A stretch of DNA of 64,000 nucleotides from Arcicella gelida. Lineage in GTDB: Bacteria > Bacteroidota > Bacteroidia > Cytophagales > Spirosomataceae. The first letter of the stretch is position 1. Every line of letters starts with the position of its first letter. Below, one piece after another: positions 8,874-17,679 of this stretch. The position numbers were made by a program, and so were the translations under genes. The stretch covers positions 1 through 64,000 of the forward strand of contig NZ_JAYGIL010000018.1 in assembly GCF_034931025.1 (NCBI RefSeq), given 5' to 3'. The notes under the pieces are model-generated. The model was given only the letters and a program-made list of their open reading frames with translations, ran no database searches and was not told where the DNA came from.

Positions 8874-10211
8874 TTATCTTTCAAACAACATTCTTTTGCC
8901 AGTCGCACTTTCGTCGAAAGTGCCTTCTTGGAAAGCTAAATGTCCTGAAACAATAGTATGCGTAATTTTTGAATGCAAAGTTTGTCCTTCTAATGGCGAC
9001 CATCCGCATTGATAATACACATTTTCTTTGGTAACGGTTGTACTATCGTTCAAGTCCACCAAGACTAAATCTGCCCAATAACCTTCACGGATATAACCTC
9101 TTTTTGAAATTTGGAAACAATCCGCCACGGCGTGCGACATCTTTTCGGCGATTTTCTCTAAAGTAATTTTCCCTTCTTTATAAAACTCCAACATCAAGTT
9201 TAGTGGATGCTGTACCAAAGGCAAACCAGATGGCGAAGACCAATAAGGATTTTGCTTTTCTGCCCAAGTATGCGGAGCGTGGTCGGTAGCAATTACGTCG
9301 ATTTTATCATCTAATAATGCTTGTAACAATTGCTGTTTATGTCCGTCGGCTTTCACCGCAGGATTACATTTGATTTGATTGCCCAAAGTTTCATAATCAC
9401 GAGCATCAAACCAAAGGTGATGCACACATACTTCGGAAGTAATTTTCTTTTCTTTTAATGGAATTTCATTCGTGAATAATGCCGTTTCTTTACCCGTTGT
9501 GATGTGTAAAATATGCAAACGAGTATTGTGGCGTTTGGCTAATTCAACCGCCATTGACGACGATTTATAACAAGCCTCCACATTTCTAATTTCTGGATGT
9601 ACTCTTGGATGAGGATTATCGCCAAAACGTTCTTTATAGATTTCAGTATTGGCACGAACCGTAGCTTCATCTTCGCAGTGGGTTGCAATCAGCATCGGAC
9701 TTTTCGAGAAAATATTTTCTAAAGTTTTCTCATTGTCCACCAACATATTTCCTGTTGAAGAACCCATAAAAACCTTGATGCCACAAACATTTTGGATGTT
9801 TGTTTTTAGTACTTCTTCGATATTATCGTTAGAAGCACCCATGTAAAAAGAGTAATTTGCTAAAGAAGTACGAGCTGCAATTTCGTATTTATCAGCCAAT
9901 AATTCTTGATTCAAAGCATTTGGAACAGTATTGGGCATTTCCATAAAAGAAGTAACACCACCAGCCACACCAGCACGGGCTTCTGAATGGATACAAGCTT
10001 TATGAGTAAGTCCTGGTTCACGAAAATGCACTTGGTCGTCGATTACGCCAGGGAAAAGGTGTTTTCCTTTAGCATCAATTACTTTATCTGCGGTTAAACC
10101 AGATAAATTTGTATCAATTTTTTCAATCAAACCATCTTTTACAAAAATGTCAGTAGTTTGAATTTTGCCTTCGTTAACAACTTGGGCATTTAGGATGAGT
10201 ATTGTTTTCAT
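8874..10211 (-). CDS. pyrC: Dihydroorotase (type I, metal-dependent amidohydrolase)
   Basis: 445 residues; catalyses reversible cyclisation of carbamoyl-aspartate to dihydroorotate in pyrimidine synthesis. Landmarks are DDQVHFREPGLTHK (58-71), GGVTSFMEMPNT, a likely carbamylated Lys before FMGSSTGN, ATHCEDEA, HILHITT and ATDHAPHTWAEK. The metal-site motif usually written HxH reads QVH here, with Gln60 in place of the first His. I recall this variant from other Bacteroidota dihydroorotases, so it is probably lineage-typical rather than inactivating. It is last in a leftward set after GatB/YqeY and CvpA (20-bp gap to CvpA), an arrangement that suggests co-transcription. Confidence 0.9.
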   Translation of the reverse strand: MKTILILNAQVVNEGKIQTTDIFVKDGLIEKIDTNLSGLTADKVIDAKGKHLFPGVIDDQVHFREPGLTHKACIHSEARAGVAGGVTSFMEMPNTVPNALNQELLADKYEIAARTSLANYSFYMGASNDNIEEVLKTNIQNVCGIKVFMGSSTGNMLVDNEKTLENIFSKSPMLIATHCEDEATVRANTEIYKERFGDNPHPRVHPEIRNVEACYKSSSMAVELAKRHNTRLHILHITTGKETALFTNEIPLKEKKITSEVCVHHLWFDARDYETLGNQIKCNPAVKADGHKQQLLQALLDDKIDVIATDHAPHTWAEKQNPYWSSPSGLPLVQHPLNLMLEFYKEGKITLEKIAEKMSHAVADCFQISKRGYIREGYWADLVLVDLNDSTTVTKENVYYQCGWSPLEGQTLHSKITHTIVSGHLAFQEGTFDESATGKRMLFER

Positions 10212-10231
10212 GCTTAAATCAGACTCAGAAT

Positions 10232-10741
10232 TTACTTTCTTAACTTATCAATTTGTTTGGGAACAATGTCAATCGCTTTTTCAACTACTTTCGGAGCGAG
10301 CGGTTGAACAAGTGGATAAAGATATACTTTTTCAGAATCACTTTCAGGAATTTTGATACCGATTGCCGTAATTAACCAAATGAAAATACTGATGCCAAAA
10401 GCCCAAGTAAAAGCCCCAACCACAGCACCTGCAAATGAATCAAAATTGCCTAAAACGGTATAACGGATAGATTTCCGTAGAACCCATCCTAATTTATTAA
10501 TAAGATAAACAATTGGGAAAAATACAGCACCAAAGCCAATATAAGGCATGATTTTATTGGTTACGCTATTACTCATATACGGTGAAGCCAAATCGCTGGC
10601 AAAACCAAGCGTTCGGAAACCAATGATGACAGATAAAACGAAAGCAACGATGGAAATGATTTCAATGATGATGCCTCGTTGATAACCAATATAAGCTCCC
10701 CAAAGGGTAGGAAGAAGGATAAAAATATCAATGGGTTGCAT
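10232..10741 (-). CDS. CvpA family membrane protein
   Basis: 169 residues with four predicted transmembrane helices. The N-terminus (MQPIDIFILLPTLWGAYIGY) and the following GIIIEIISIVAFVLSVIIGFR segment are typical of the CvpA/colicin V production family. In E. coli CvpA is linked to colicin V export and, by its operon, to purine synthesis; its biochemical role is unclear. Here it lies 20 bp upstream of dihydroorotase, again next to nucleotide synthesis. The short hydrophilic tail (PKVVEKAIDIVPKQIDKLRK) is basic and probably cytoplasmic. Confidence 0.85.
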   Translation of the reverse strand: MQPIDIFILLPTLWGAYIGYQRGIIIEIISIVAFVLSVIIGFRTLGFASDLASPYMSNSVTNKIMPYIGFGAVFFPIVYLINKLGWVLRKSIRYTVLGNFDSFAGAVVGAFTWAFGISIFIWLITAIGIKIPESDSEKVYLYPLVQPLAPKVVEKAIDIVPKQIDKLRK

Positions 10742-10756
10742 AGAAAAGAGATATGT

Positions 10757-10791
10757 TACCTCACCCCCGACTGTGTGTTGGGGGTGAGGTA
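10757..10791. other. 12-bp inverted repeat between GatB/YqeY and CvpA genes
   Basis: TACCTCACCCCC (10757-10768) pairs perfectly with GGGGGTGAGGTA (10780-10791) around an 11-nt loop. Read in the direction of the flanking genes, the T-run lies before the hairpin, not after it, so it is a poor intrinsic terminator. It may stabilise or process the operon mRNA (inference). Confidence 0.7.
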
Positions 10792-10796
10792 AAAAA

Positions 10797-11249
10797 CTAA
10801 CTCAAAATGGCTTTCACCATCGCAGAAATCACTTTTCCATCTGCCAATCCTGCTAATTCTTTCGTAGCAACGCCCATGATTTTGCCCATGTCTGATGGAG
10901 CAGAAGCACCCACACGTACTTTAATTTCTTCTAATTTAGCACGAAGTTCCTCTTCTGTTAATTGTTTTGGCAAGAACTCTTCGACGATTGTCAGTTCGAT
11001 TTGTTCTTTCTCAGCTAAATCCGCACGACCTTGTGTTGTGAATATTTCTAAAGAATCTCTTCTTTGTTTAGCAGCTTTGGTTAATAATTTTAATTCTACA
11101 TCTGCTGATAAATCTCCACTGGCATTGTTTCCAGAAGTTTCTTCTAACAAAATGAGTGATTTTATAGCACGTAAAGTACGAAGACGGTCTTGGTCTTTTG
11201 CACGCATGGCATCTTTAATGCCGCTTTCAATATTGGTTTTTAATGACAT
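10797..11249 (-). CDS. GatB/YqeY domain-containing protein
   Basis: 150 residues starting at MSLKTNIESGIKDAMRAKD. The family has the tail domain of GatB (the amidotransferase subunit that makes Gln-tRNA/Asn-tRNA) and is thought to bind tRNA. Recognisable stretches are RLRTLRAIKSLILLEE, EEFLPKQLTEEEL and MGKIMGVATKELAGLADG. A longer in-frame start at 11333 exists, but it would add 28 residues unlike the family. A -7-like box (TACCTTTG read leftward, 11360-11367) suggests transcription starts near 11353. First gene of the probable GatB/YqeY-CvpA-pyrC unit. Confidence 0.88.
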   Translation of the reverse strand: MSLKTNIESGIKDAMRAKDQDRLRTLRAIKSLILLEETSGNNASGDLSADVELKLLTKAAKQRRDSLEIFTTQGRADLAEKEQIELTIVEEFLPKQLTEEELRAKLEEIKVRVGASAPSDMGKIMGVATKELAGLADGKVISAMVKAILS

Positions 11250-11457
11250 GATTTTATTTGAGATTTTGAAAATATGTAATTTTGAAAAAGAAAGATTTTC
11301 AAAATACTTATCTTTGAAGCTTCTAAAGAACAAACATCTTAATAGAAATGTTCTTTTTACAAAGGTAAAAAACAGTTATCAGTTATTAGGCTAAGGCAAT
11401 CAGTATTTTATTAATCAAGAAAGCAAAGCCTTAGAATGATAGCATTCATCCCCACTT

Positions 11458-12183
11458 ATGACTAAATTAAGCGTAAATATTAATAAAATTGCTACTTTAA
11501 GAAACTCAAGAGGAGGCGACAATCCGAATGTGGTAAAAGTAGCCTTAGACTGCGAGCGTTTCGGGGCAGAAGGAATTACAGTACACCCACGCCCAGACGA
11601 ACGCCATATTCGTTACTGTGATGTATTTGATTTGAAAGAAGTTGTAACAACAGAGTTTAACATTGAGGGAAATCCATCAGAGAAAAAGTTTGTGGAATTG
11701 GTTTTAGCCAATAAACCAACGCAAGTAACCTTAGTTCCTGATGCTTTGGGTGCAGTTACTTCTAATGCAGGTTGGGATACCATCAAGCATAAAAGTCTTT
11801 TAATAGATTTAGTAGCTCAGTTCAAAGAAGCTGGAATCAGAACCTCCATCTTTGTAGATGCCGATGTAAGAATGGTAGAAGGAGCAAAAGAAACAGGTAC
11901 AGACCGTATCGAACTTTATACAGAACCTTATGCCGAAAACTATTTCAAAAATAAGGAATTAGCCATTCGTGATTTTGTCACTGCCGCTACCAGAGCCAAT
12001 GAATTAGGTTTAGGCTTAAATGCAGGACATGATTTGAGTTTGGATAATTTACGATACTTTCAACAAAAAATTCCTAATTTGTTAGAAGTATCTATCGGAC
12101 ACGCATTAATTTGCGATGCCCTTTATTTGGGTTTGGAAAATACAGTGCAGTTGTATTTGAGGGAAACGAAAGCGGAGGATTAA
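11458..12183 (+). CDS. pdxJ: Pyridoxine 5'-phosphate synthase
   Basis: 241 residues, the usual family length. PdxJ condenses 1-deoxyxylulose 5-phosphate with aminoacetone 3-phosphate to form pyridoxine phosphate (DXP-dependent B6 pathway). Diagnostic segments are LSVNINKIATLRNSRGG at the N-terminus, GITVHPRPDERHIRYCDV, FNIEGNP, TLVPDALGAVTS, SIFVDADV, RIELYTEPYA, GLNAGHDLSLDNL and EVSIGHALICDALYLGLE. The gene stands alone, with a terminator 20 bp behind it. Confidence 0.97.
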   Translation: MTKLSVNINKIATLRNSRGGDNPNVVKVALDCERFGAEGITVHPRPDERHIRYCDVFDLKEVVTTEFNIEGNPSEKKFVELVLANKPTQVTLVPDALGAVTSNAGWDTIKHKSLLIDLVAQFKEAGIRTSIFVDADVRMVEGAKETGTDRIELYTEPYAENYFKNKELAIRDFVTAATRANELGLGLNAGHDLSLDNLRYFQQKIPNLLEVSIGHALICDALYLGLENTVQLYLRETKAED

Positions 12184-12199
12184 AAGCCTACGTTGTAAT

Positions 12200-12246
12200 A
12201 AAAAATCCCCAGTTATTCACATGGTTGAATAGCTGGGGATTTTTAT
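12200..12246. terminator. Bidirectional terminator between pdxJ and the first large lipoprotein
   Basis: AAAAATCCCCAG.TATTCA pairs with TGAATAGCTGGGGATTTTT across a 5- to 8-nt loop, with A and T runs on both sides. It serves the convergent genes ending at 12183 (+) and 12254 (-). Confidence 0.88.
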
Positions 12247-12253
12247 TGAAAAC

Positions 12254-13987
12254 CTACTTACAATTAGGAGTAAAAGTACCAGTAATATTTAAGGTATTGG
12301 TTCCAGCATTATAAACCGAATTTCCAACAATTCCAGTACCCGGAGGGAGAGCGAAATTATTTTTATTAAGAGTAAACAATCCCGAAGAATACCAAGTATT
12401 ATTGTTCCAAGAGTAAACCATGTACTGATGTCCATTCACTAATTCAATAGTAAGAACACCATTATTACTAGTAATTCTTGAACCATAACTGAAATTGATG
12501 ACACCATTTACTAAGTACAGGTAAGTCCAAGGATTTTTACCAGCCATCGCATTTGTATTATCGTAAAGATAGAACCAGCCAGAAGGCAAAATTTTAACAT
12601 TCTTATTACTACACTTTCCGCTAATATTTATGTTTACCTTGACAATATCTGGAGTTGCTGGTGCACCAAATGTAATATCTATCGCTCCCTGTGTACATGG
12701 GTTGAATAGATTGGTTTGTGCCAATATTGGTAATCTTGGATTTAGATATAAGTTAAAAGATGATATAACAATTTTTGCTTGAGGTATTTGTGCCACATAC
12801 GGAAAGGTTACTCTCATTCCGTCTGTTAAATATGCACCATGCAATGCCGCCAAGTATTGGTTATTTGGTGTTACCAATGTTACATCAAAATACCCGCTTT
12901 TCCCCGGACCGATACGTAATGTTACCGTTAAAGGTCTATTGCAAGTTCTTATACCATACCAGTACCAGTCAAGATTAAAACAAGATAAGTGTTTAGTTTC
13001 AAAATTAGCGACAAGTTTACCATTCGAATTGGTTGTAACGGTTACATCTCCCTCACTTTTCCATTGACCAGTTTGTTCATTCAAACTCCATAGCGGCACA
13101 ACATCGCCAACTTTAATGTTTTCGCCAGTGTCAAAATTAGTTGTATTGGTATTGATTTCCATAGAAACCTTCACAGGAGCAGAAAACTGTTTTACATCGG
13201 TATTGCCAGCCTTCATATTAATAGACACTAACCCTGCCGAAACAAAATTAATCCCTTCACCATTATTGATGGATTGACCGTTTTGATCTACCACATTTGT
13301 TGGATTAAAGCCACCCGGAAATGCACTGTAAGAAGTAGGAGAAGTAGGGCTATAATGAACAATATTCGATGTCAGTTGATTGGCATTAATCGCTACTCCA
13401 TTCGCATCCAACACTTTTGTCCCCGCAGGAATTGTAACGGTTGTTGTTTCAGACATTGTTGCACTTGTACCCGTCTTAAAATTATCACCATTTGAAACCC
13501 CATTTGTTAAAGTAGCTTGGCTAACAGATACCGATGTTCCGTCTGCTGGGTTGGCGTACTCTATCGCCGTAATGTCAATTACTTTTACAGAATCTGAAGT
13601 AATCGTAACCGTTTGTGTAACGGGAGCAAAACCAGGTATTTCAGCATAAACATTGAATCTTACAGGATTGCTTGTAGATGGATTAGCCGTGTTAACAATG
13701 TACAAAGGTAAAAGACCATGTGATGCCTGAAAATTAGTGCTACCACCGTCCATTTCCACCAAATTGGCATTTTTGCCACTTATTGTAACATTAAAGTCTC
13801 CCGGTTGGTTGGTCGATGAACTATTGGCATTAGCAAAATGAATCAGGATAGGAGATTTCGTTACATCATTGTTTACAGTTAGTTCAACTTCATCTAAAGG
13901 ATTTATTTTGCTACATGAAAAGATTAAATAGAATCCAATGGATACCAAAAGCATTGGACGAAAGATTGATAAAAAATGTGTTTTCAT
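12254..13987 (-). CDS. Large surface lipoprotein, paralogue 1 (unknown function)
   Basis: About 577 residues from MKTHFLSIFRPM; the longer start at 14023 is not matched in the paralogues. The signal peptide ends in a lipobox Cys at residue 25 (LIFSC). Modules shared with the genes at 14774 and 19708: an N-terminal VELTVNNDVTKSPILI region, a TVTIPAGTKVLDANGVAI segment, a VPLWSLNEQTGQWKSEG segment followed by HLSCFNLDW, a C-terminal SGKCSNKNVKILPSGWFYL region, and a last dipeptide Cys-Lys. The WS-x-TGxW-EEG segment resembles one in animal CILP/FAM171 ectodomains, which is only a weak hint. Unlike its paralogues it has no barrel gene upstream. Probably outer-membrane anchored. Confidence 0.8.
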   Translation of the reverse strand: MKTHFLSIFRPMLLVSIGFYLIFSCSKINPLDEVELTVNNDVTKSPILIHFANANSSSTNQPGDFNVTISGKNANLVEMDGGSTNFQASHGLLPLYIVNTANPSTSNPVRFNVYAEIPGFAPVTQTVTITSDSVKVIDITAIEYANPADGTSVSVSQATLTNGVSNGDNFKTGTSATMSETTTVTIPAGTKVLDANGVAINANQLTSNIVHYSPTSPTSYSAFPGGFNPTNVVDQNGQSINNGEGINFVSAGLVSINMKAGNTDVKQFSAPVKVSMEINTNTTNFDTGENIKVGDVVPLWSLNEQTGQWKSEGDVTVTTNSNGKLVANFETKHLSCFNLDWYWYGIRTCNRPLTVTLRIGPGKSGYFDVTLVTPNNQYLAALHGAYLTDGMRVTFPYVAQIPQAKIVISSFNLYLNPRLPILAQTNLFNPCTQGAIDITFGAPATPDIVKVNINISGKCSNKNVKILPSGWFYLYDNTNAMAGKNPWTYLYLVNGVINFSYGSRITSNNGVLTIELVNGHQYMVYSWNNNTWYSSGLFTLNKNNFALPPGTGIVGNSVYNAGTNTLNITGTFTPNCK

Positions 13988-14715
13988 TTGATTAAGAAGA
14001 GTTTTGAGATTGTTTTTGGTCACAGAAATAGATACTTCAAAAAAAGAGAGAAGGTTAAATAGCCCAACAATTAATATTTCCAGACTTACCGATTACCTAC
14101 AGATTTGAATTTCTTCTTTGAATACGAATTCAGATTGAAGAAAAGTAGGTTGCATATCAACACAGAAAGAAATGATGACTTTCACTATGAATCATAGATA
14201 AAGACATTTTTTACGAGCATCAAAATTCGATGCTTAGCCTAACGAATTACTTGCAACACTATACGGTTCATTATGAACAAATAGTATCCCAAAATTTAAA
14301 CAACAGAAACAGTTGAACGAAAAGTATTATACCTAAAATAATTATTGGAGAAGGGATTAACTTAAGTTTAAGTAATTAAAATAGCCTTAATACATTGATA
14401 CTTTGAGTGTAATACCCAAGAGTCAAGACAAACACTGACATTAATTAGTCAGCTCTAAACTTTCAAAAAATAAAAACTTTAGTTGTAATGATGAAGTATT
14501 AAACGTGCTTTGGCTAAAAGAAGAAATTAAAGTAATCTTTTAGCTTCATGGGAGGATTAGGATAAATATGCTGACAAACATATAAATAAATTGCAATATT
14601 TTATAATAATATTTTAATTTATATTTTGTCTATACAAAAGAAGTGTCATTAAACTCAGGTTTTTTAATAATAGGTATTTATTAGAAAGTGACGAAAGTGG
14701 AGTATTGATTTAAAA
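13988..14715. other. Long intergenic region between lipoprotein genes
   Basis: About 730 bp without a supportable ORF. It must hold the promoter of the lipoprotein gene at 12254-13987, but I see no box matching TTTG-N19-TAnnTTTG. A palindromic AACTTAAGTT lies near 14361, and an imperfect dyad CTGAC-N8-GTCAG at about 14434-14451. The length equals about one barrel gene, so a lost partner is conceivable, but no trace of it is readable. Confidence 0.4.
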
Positions 14716-14758
14716 TAAAAAAGCGTTTCAAAATTTTATAAATTCTAAAACGCTTTTT
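14716..14758 (-). terminator. Terminator of lipoprotein paralogue 2
   Basis: AAAAAGCGTTT and AAACGCTTTTT pair around an AT-rich loop with weak inner pairing, 15 bp past the stop of the leftward gene ending at 14774. Confidence 0.8.
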
Positions 14759-14773
14759 ACTAAAACCTATTTT

Positions 14774-16459
14774 CTATTTACAACTATTAAGCGGATAAAC
14801 AAGTGTTGCATCTACTTCTCCTGAGGCTGGATTAACTGGAAAAGAACCTGTTAAGCCCACCGACGATACAATGGTTGCTGTGCCATTGCTGATAGTAACT
14901 TCGCCAGAATAGTTAGTTCCGTCATAAGTAGTTGTTAGCGTGTATTTTACATTTTTCTTCATGGCAAGTATTGCCTTGCCTTCTACTACATTTATTAACT
15001 GTTCTACTCCTGTCGCATCGACAAACTTCACCCAAACCGTTGGTTTGATGTTTACGTTTTTGTTCGTACAAGCCGCTGTAAAATTTAAGTTAACTTTAAC
15101 AGCATCAGATTCTGTTTCAGCGGCTTCGTCAGTAGCATTTGGAGGAACTACTACTTTAGGTTCCTTGACCGTCATACTAATACTTTTATTGCTACAAGCA
15201 TTAAAAGTACTACTCCCAACAATACCACCCTCTGAATTATATACAACAATTCTTGTCGAATATCCTTTTGGTACTCTTTTAGCTTTAAACTTTACTGTTG
15301 TACGATTAGATATTTTAAACGAAGGGTACGTTTTAGTGTATCTAGTTTTGCTATTTTTTATATACGATACTTTAGCATAATACTTTGATGTTGAATATCT
15401 GATGTTAGATTTAATGGTAACAGTATAAGTTTTACTTCCACAAGTTTTACCTTTATACTTCCAAGCAATAGTCCAAGTAGATAAGTGAGGTACTTTAAAG
15501 TTTGCCATTAAATTTCCATTTGCATCTTTAGTAATCGTTGCATCACCTTCTTCTGTCCATTCGTCTTTGTCTCTATCGTAGCTAAATACAGGAATTTGCT
15601 CTCCTACTTGTACAGGTTCTTCCGTCTCAGGATTTACCAAATCAGGATGTAAAGAAAGTGACATATCTAAAGGCTTTGAAAAGCTTTTTACATTTTTTCC
15701 GCCTGCTGTCATTTCGATATCAACAAAACCTGCTGTAATAAATGAAGCTTCGTCTGTAGTCCCATCTTTAAATTTAACAGTGTTTGCTTCGCCTTCATTC
15801 GGAAAACTATTGAAAGCATCTTCAGTACCAGTTCCGTATTGAATAATATTACTGTTTACACTTGTAGCATTGATTACGGCTCCAGTTTCGTCTTTTACTT
15901 GTGTGCCAGCGGGAATGGTAATTTTAGCAATTTCAGGTTTGTCAGTACTTGCAGGAATCACAATAGTTTCTCCTGTAGCCAATGATGTTGTTTTGGCAAC
16001 AGATTTTACGCCATCGGGCAGAGCCGTGAGGTTGGTAAGTGCTACTCTATAAGTAGAACTTGAAAAATCTACAATGGAAATAGTGTAGTTAGTCGGGGCA
16101 TAATTTGGCCCTTTTACTGATACCGTAAATTCAACTGGGGAATTTTCTGATGGGTTTACTTTTTCTGCTAAAACCAAAGAAAGTAAATTCCCTGCAACCT
16201 TGAAATCTTTTCCTCCTTGGTCGTTCAAAATAAGGTCTTTGTTGGGTCCTGAAATAGAAACCGTTAAATCCTTCGGCAAGGTTGTACTATTACTGTTGGC
16301 ATCAACAAACTCGATAAGGATTGGAGCTTTGTAGATATTACTATTAACTGTTAAATCTACGTCTTCAAATGGGTTGATTTTCTGACAGGCAAAAACAAGG
16401 GAGATTCCTAAAGAAAAAAGTATTACCGTACGAAATATAGAAGTAAAATTTGTTTTCAT
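14774..16459 (-). CDS. Large surface lipoprotein, paralogue 2 (unknown function)
   Basis: 561 residues. Signal peptide with a lipobox Cys at residue 25 (LVFAC), followed by QKINPFEDVDLTVNS. It shares the module order of the other two paralogues: TITIPAGTQVKDETGAVI, IPVFSYDRDKDEWTEEG, HLSTWTIAW, FTAACTNKNVNIKPTVWVKF and a final NSCK. Distinctive is a basic, Tyr/Lys-rich middle (about residues 335-400) unlike the aromatic, Pro-rich middle of paralogues 1 and 3, and an acidic DEAAETESD insert before the last module. It lies 35 bp downstream of the barrel gene at 16495, so both are almost certainly one transcript. Function unknown; a two-component envelope complex with the barrel is inferred. Confidence 0.82.
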   Translation of the reverse strand: MKTNFTSIFRTVILFSLGISLVFACQKINPFEDVDLTVNSNIYKAPILIEFVDANSNSTTLPKDLTVSISGPNKDLILNDQGGKDFKVAGNLLSLVLAEKVNPSENSPVEFTVSVKGPNYAPTNYTISIVDFSSSTYRVALTNLTALPDGVKSVAKTTSLATGETIVIPASTDKPEIAKITIPAGTQVKDETGAVINATSVNSNIIQYGTGTEDAFNSFPNEGEANTVKFKDGTTDEASFITAGFVDIEMTAGGKNVKSFSKPLDMSLSLHPDLVNPETEEPVQVGEQIPVFSYDRDKDEWTEEGDATITKDANGNLMANFKVPHLSTWTIAWKYKGKTCGSKTYTVTIKSNIRYSTSKYYAKVSYIKNSKTRYTKTYPSFKISNRTTVKFKAKRVPKGYSTRIVVYNSEGGIVGSSTFNACSNKSISMTVKEPKVVVPPNATDEAAETESDAVKVNLNFTAACTNKNVNIKPTVWVKFVDATGVEQLINVVEGKAILAMKKNVKYTLTTTYDGTNYSGEVTISNGTATIVSSVGLTGSFPVNPASGEVDATLVYPLNSCK

Positions 16460-16494
16460 TTTTTTTTTAATTAAGTTTAAATGGTTTTATTGAT

Positions 16495-17187
16495 TTAGTC
16501 TAATCTAACGGTTAATCTCAAATTGATAACTGGCCAATACTGCCAATCTTTCATATTTTCTTGCACTTTAGCTTGTTGTTCGCTCATGCTACTCAATCTT
16601 TTTTCACCTGTTAAAGTAACTACTGGCGATTGTGTATAATAAGTACCTACTTCAAACCCGAATCCGATTCTACTTTTAGGAATAGTTCTTCCGAAACCTA
16701 TTCCAGCAAATGGTGCAATTTTCTTTCCATAGTCAACCGAAAATTTAACATTACCAATTTCATCAGGAGTAAAAGTTGTACTTCCAAAAGTATAAGTTCC
16801 AGTAGGCGTAACAACTACCGATACTTTTCCTTTGTCGATATAAGATGCACCACCGAAAAGTTTAAAACTACTTTTCTTGAAAGGGTGATATTCAAAAGAT
16901 AAACCAGCCATTGTCATATCAACGTCGCCAGCCAAATTTACTTCTTCATCAGAGGTATTTGTGTTTGAATTTACATTGTATTTGAAATAGCTAAAGCCAA
17001 GTCGAGTAGTAATTTTAGGGCTAATGGCATAAGCGAGGTCAATCCCTGGCGTTGTGCCTAGGTTCAGAGAGAAACCTAGTTTGTGAGCTGTTTTTGTTTT
17101 AGGAAATTCTTGTCCAAAAGTGGTATTTATACAGATAATGAAAAATGCACTAAGAAGGAATAAACTAATAGTAATTTTTTGTTTCAT
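16495..17187 (-). CDS. Outer-membrane beta-barrel protein, copy 1 of a near-identical pair
   Basis: 230 residues with a cleavable signal peptide (to about TTFGQ) and alternating strand pattern typical of 8-stranded OmpW/OmpA-like barrels (LGFSLNLGTTPGIDLAYAIS ... VINLRLTVRLD), ending with an aromatic/charged last strand. From LGFSYFKYNVNSN to the C-terminus (about 170 residues) it differs from the protein at 21428 at only three positions (V/L, I/V, T/A). The N-terminal ~60 residues differ more. First gene of a two-gene unit with the lipoprotein at 14774. The upstream region has an AGGTTTATG inverted repeat. Function unknown. Confidence 0.85.
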   Translation of the reverse strand: MKQKITISLFLLSAFFIICINTTFGQEFPKTKTAHKLGFSLNLGTTPGIDLAYAISPKITTRLGFSYFKYNVNSNTNTSDEEVNLAGDVDMTMAGLSFEYHPFKKSSFKLFGGASYIDKGKVSVVVTPTGTYTFGSTTFTPDEIGNVKFSVDYGKKIAPFAGIGFGRTIPKSRIGFGFEVGTYYTQSPVVTLTGEKRLSSMSEQQAKVQENMKDWQYWPVINLRLTVRLD

Positions 17188-17679
17188 GAATTTGTATTTG
17201 TTTAAGTTTAAAATTTAGTCATACACTAGCAGTACATATATATTAAAACGCAATATTAGGTTTTAGCCAATTGATTTAGGTTTATGATAATTGTTGACAA
17301 CTACCATAAACCTTATTTAGAAAAAATCCATAGGTTTAACGATAAGACAAACCTTTAGATAAAATGCTTTGATTCGAACCTATACAAGATAATTATTGCG
17401 ATAAGTAATTGTAAAGCATTTGGATGTGTTAGAGATTCAATATAACAAAGGCGAATTGTTCACAGGGTTTATAATAGCGCAATTAGATTGATAAATATTA
17501 AGCGTGTTGGAGTTTAAAACAGACTATTCAATCCTTTGAAAAGAAAGAAAAATAAACAGAAATACCTGCATTTGACCCTACAAAGGTTGCGAGAGAAATA
17601 AGAGGAAAGCAAAAAAAAGACATGACAAAAAGATGACAAAGTTGTAACGTATTAATAAATAGGTCTTTGTGAGTAGTAC
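17188..17679. promoter_or_regulatory. Upstream region of barrel/lipoprotein pair 1, with inverted repeat
   Basis: About 490 bp between the barrel gene and the 3' end of the TPR/HTH regulator gene. AGGTTTATG (17278-17286) and its reverse complement CATAAACCT (17305-17313) form a 9-bp dyad with an 18-nt spacer, and a related TAGGTTTAA occurs at 17331. This is a plausible operator for the neighbouring regulator (inference). No canonical promoter box was found and nothing in it looks coding. Confidence 0.4.

Noticed and set aside
10807..11394. Rightward ORF of 195 codons opposite GatB/YqeY
   Set aside because: Antisense shadow of a well-conserved gene; no homology-like features.
14940..15380. 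Rightward ORF of 146 codons opposite lipoprotein paralogue 2
   Set aside because: Antisense shadow; hydrophobic only because Lys/Asn/Thr-rich codons read so on the other strand.
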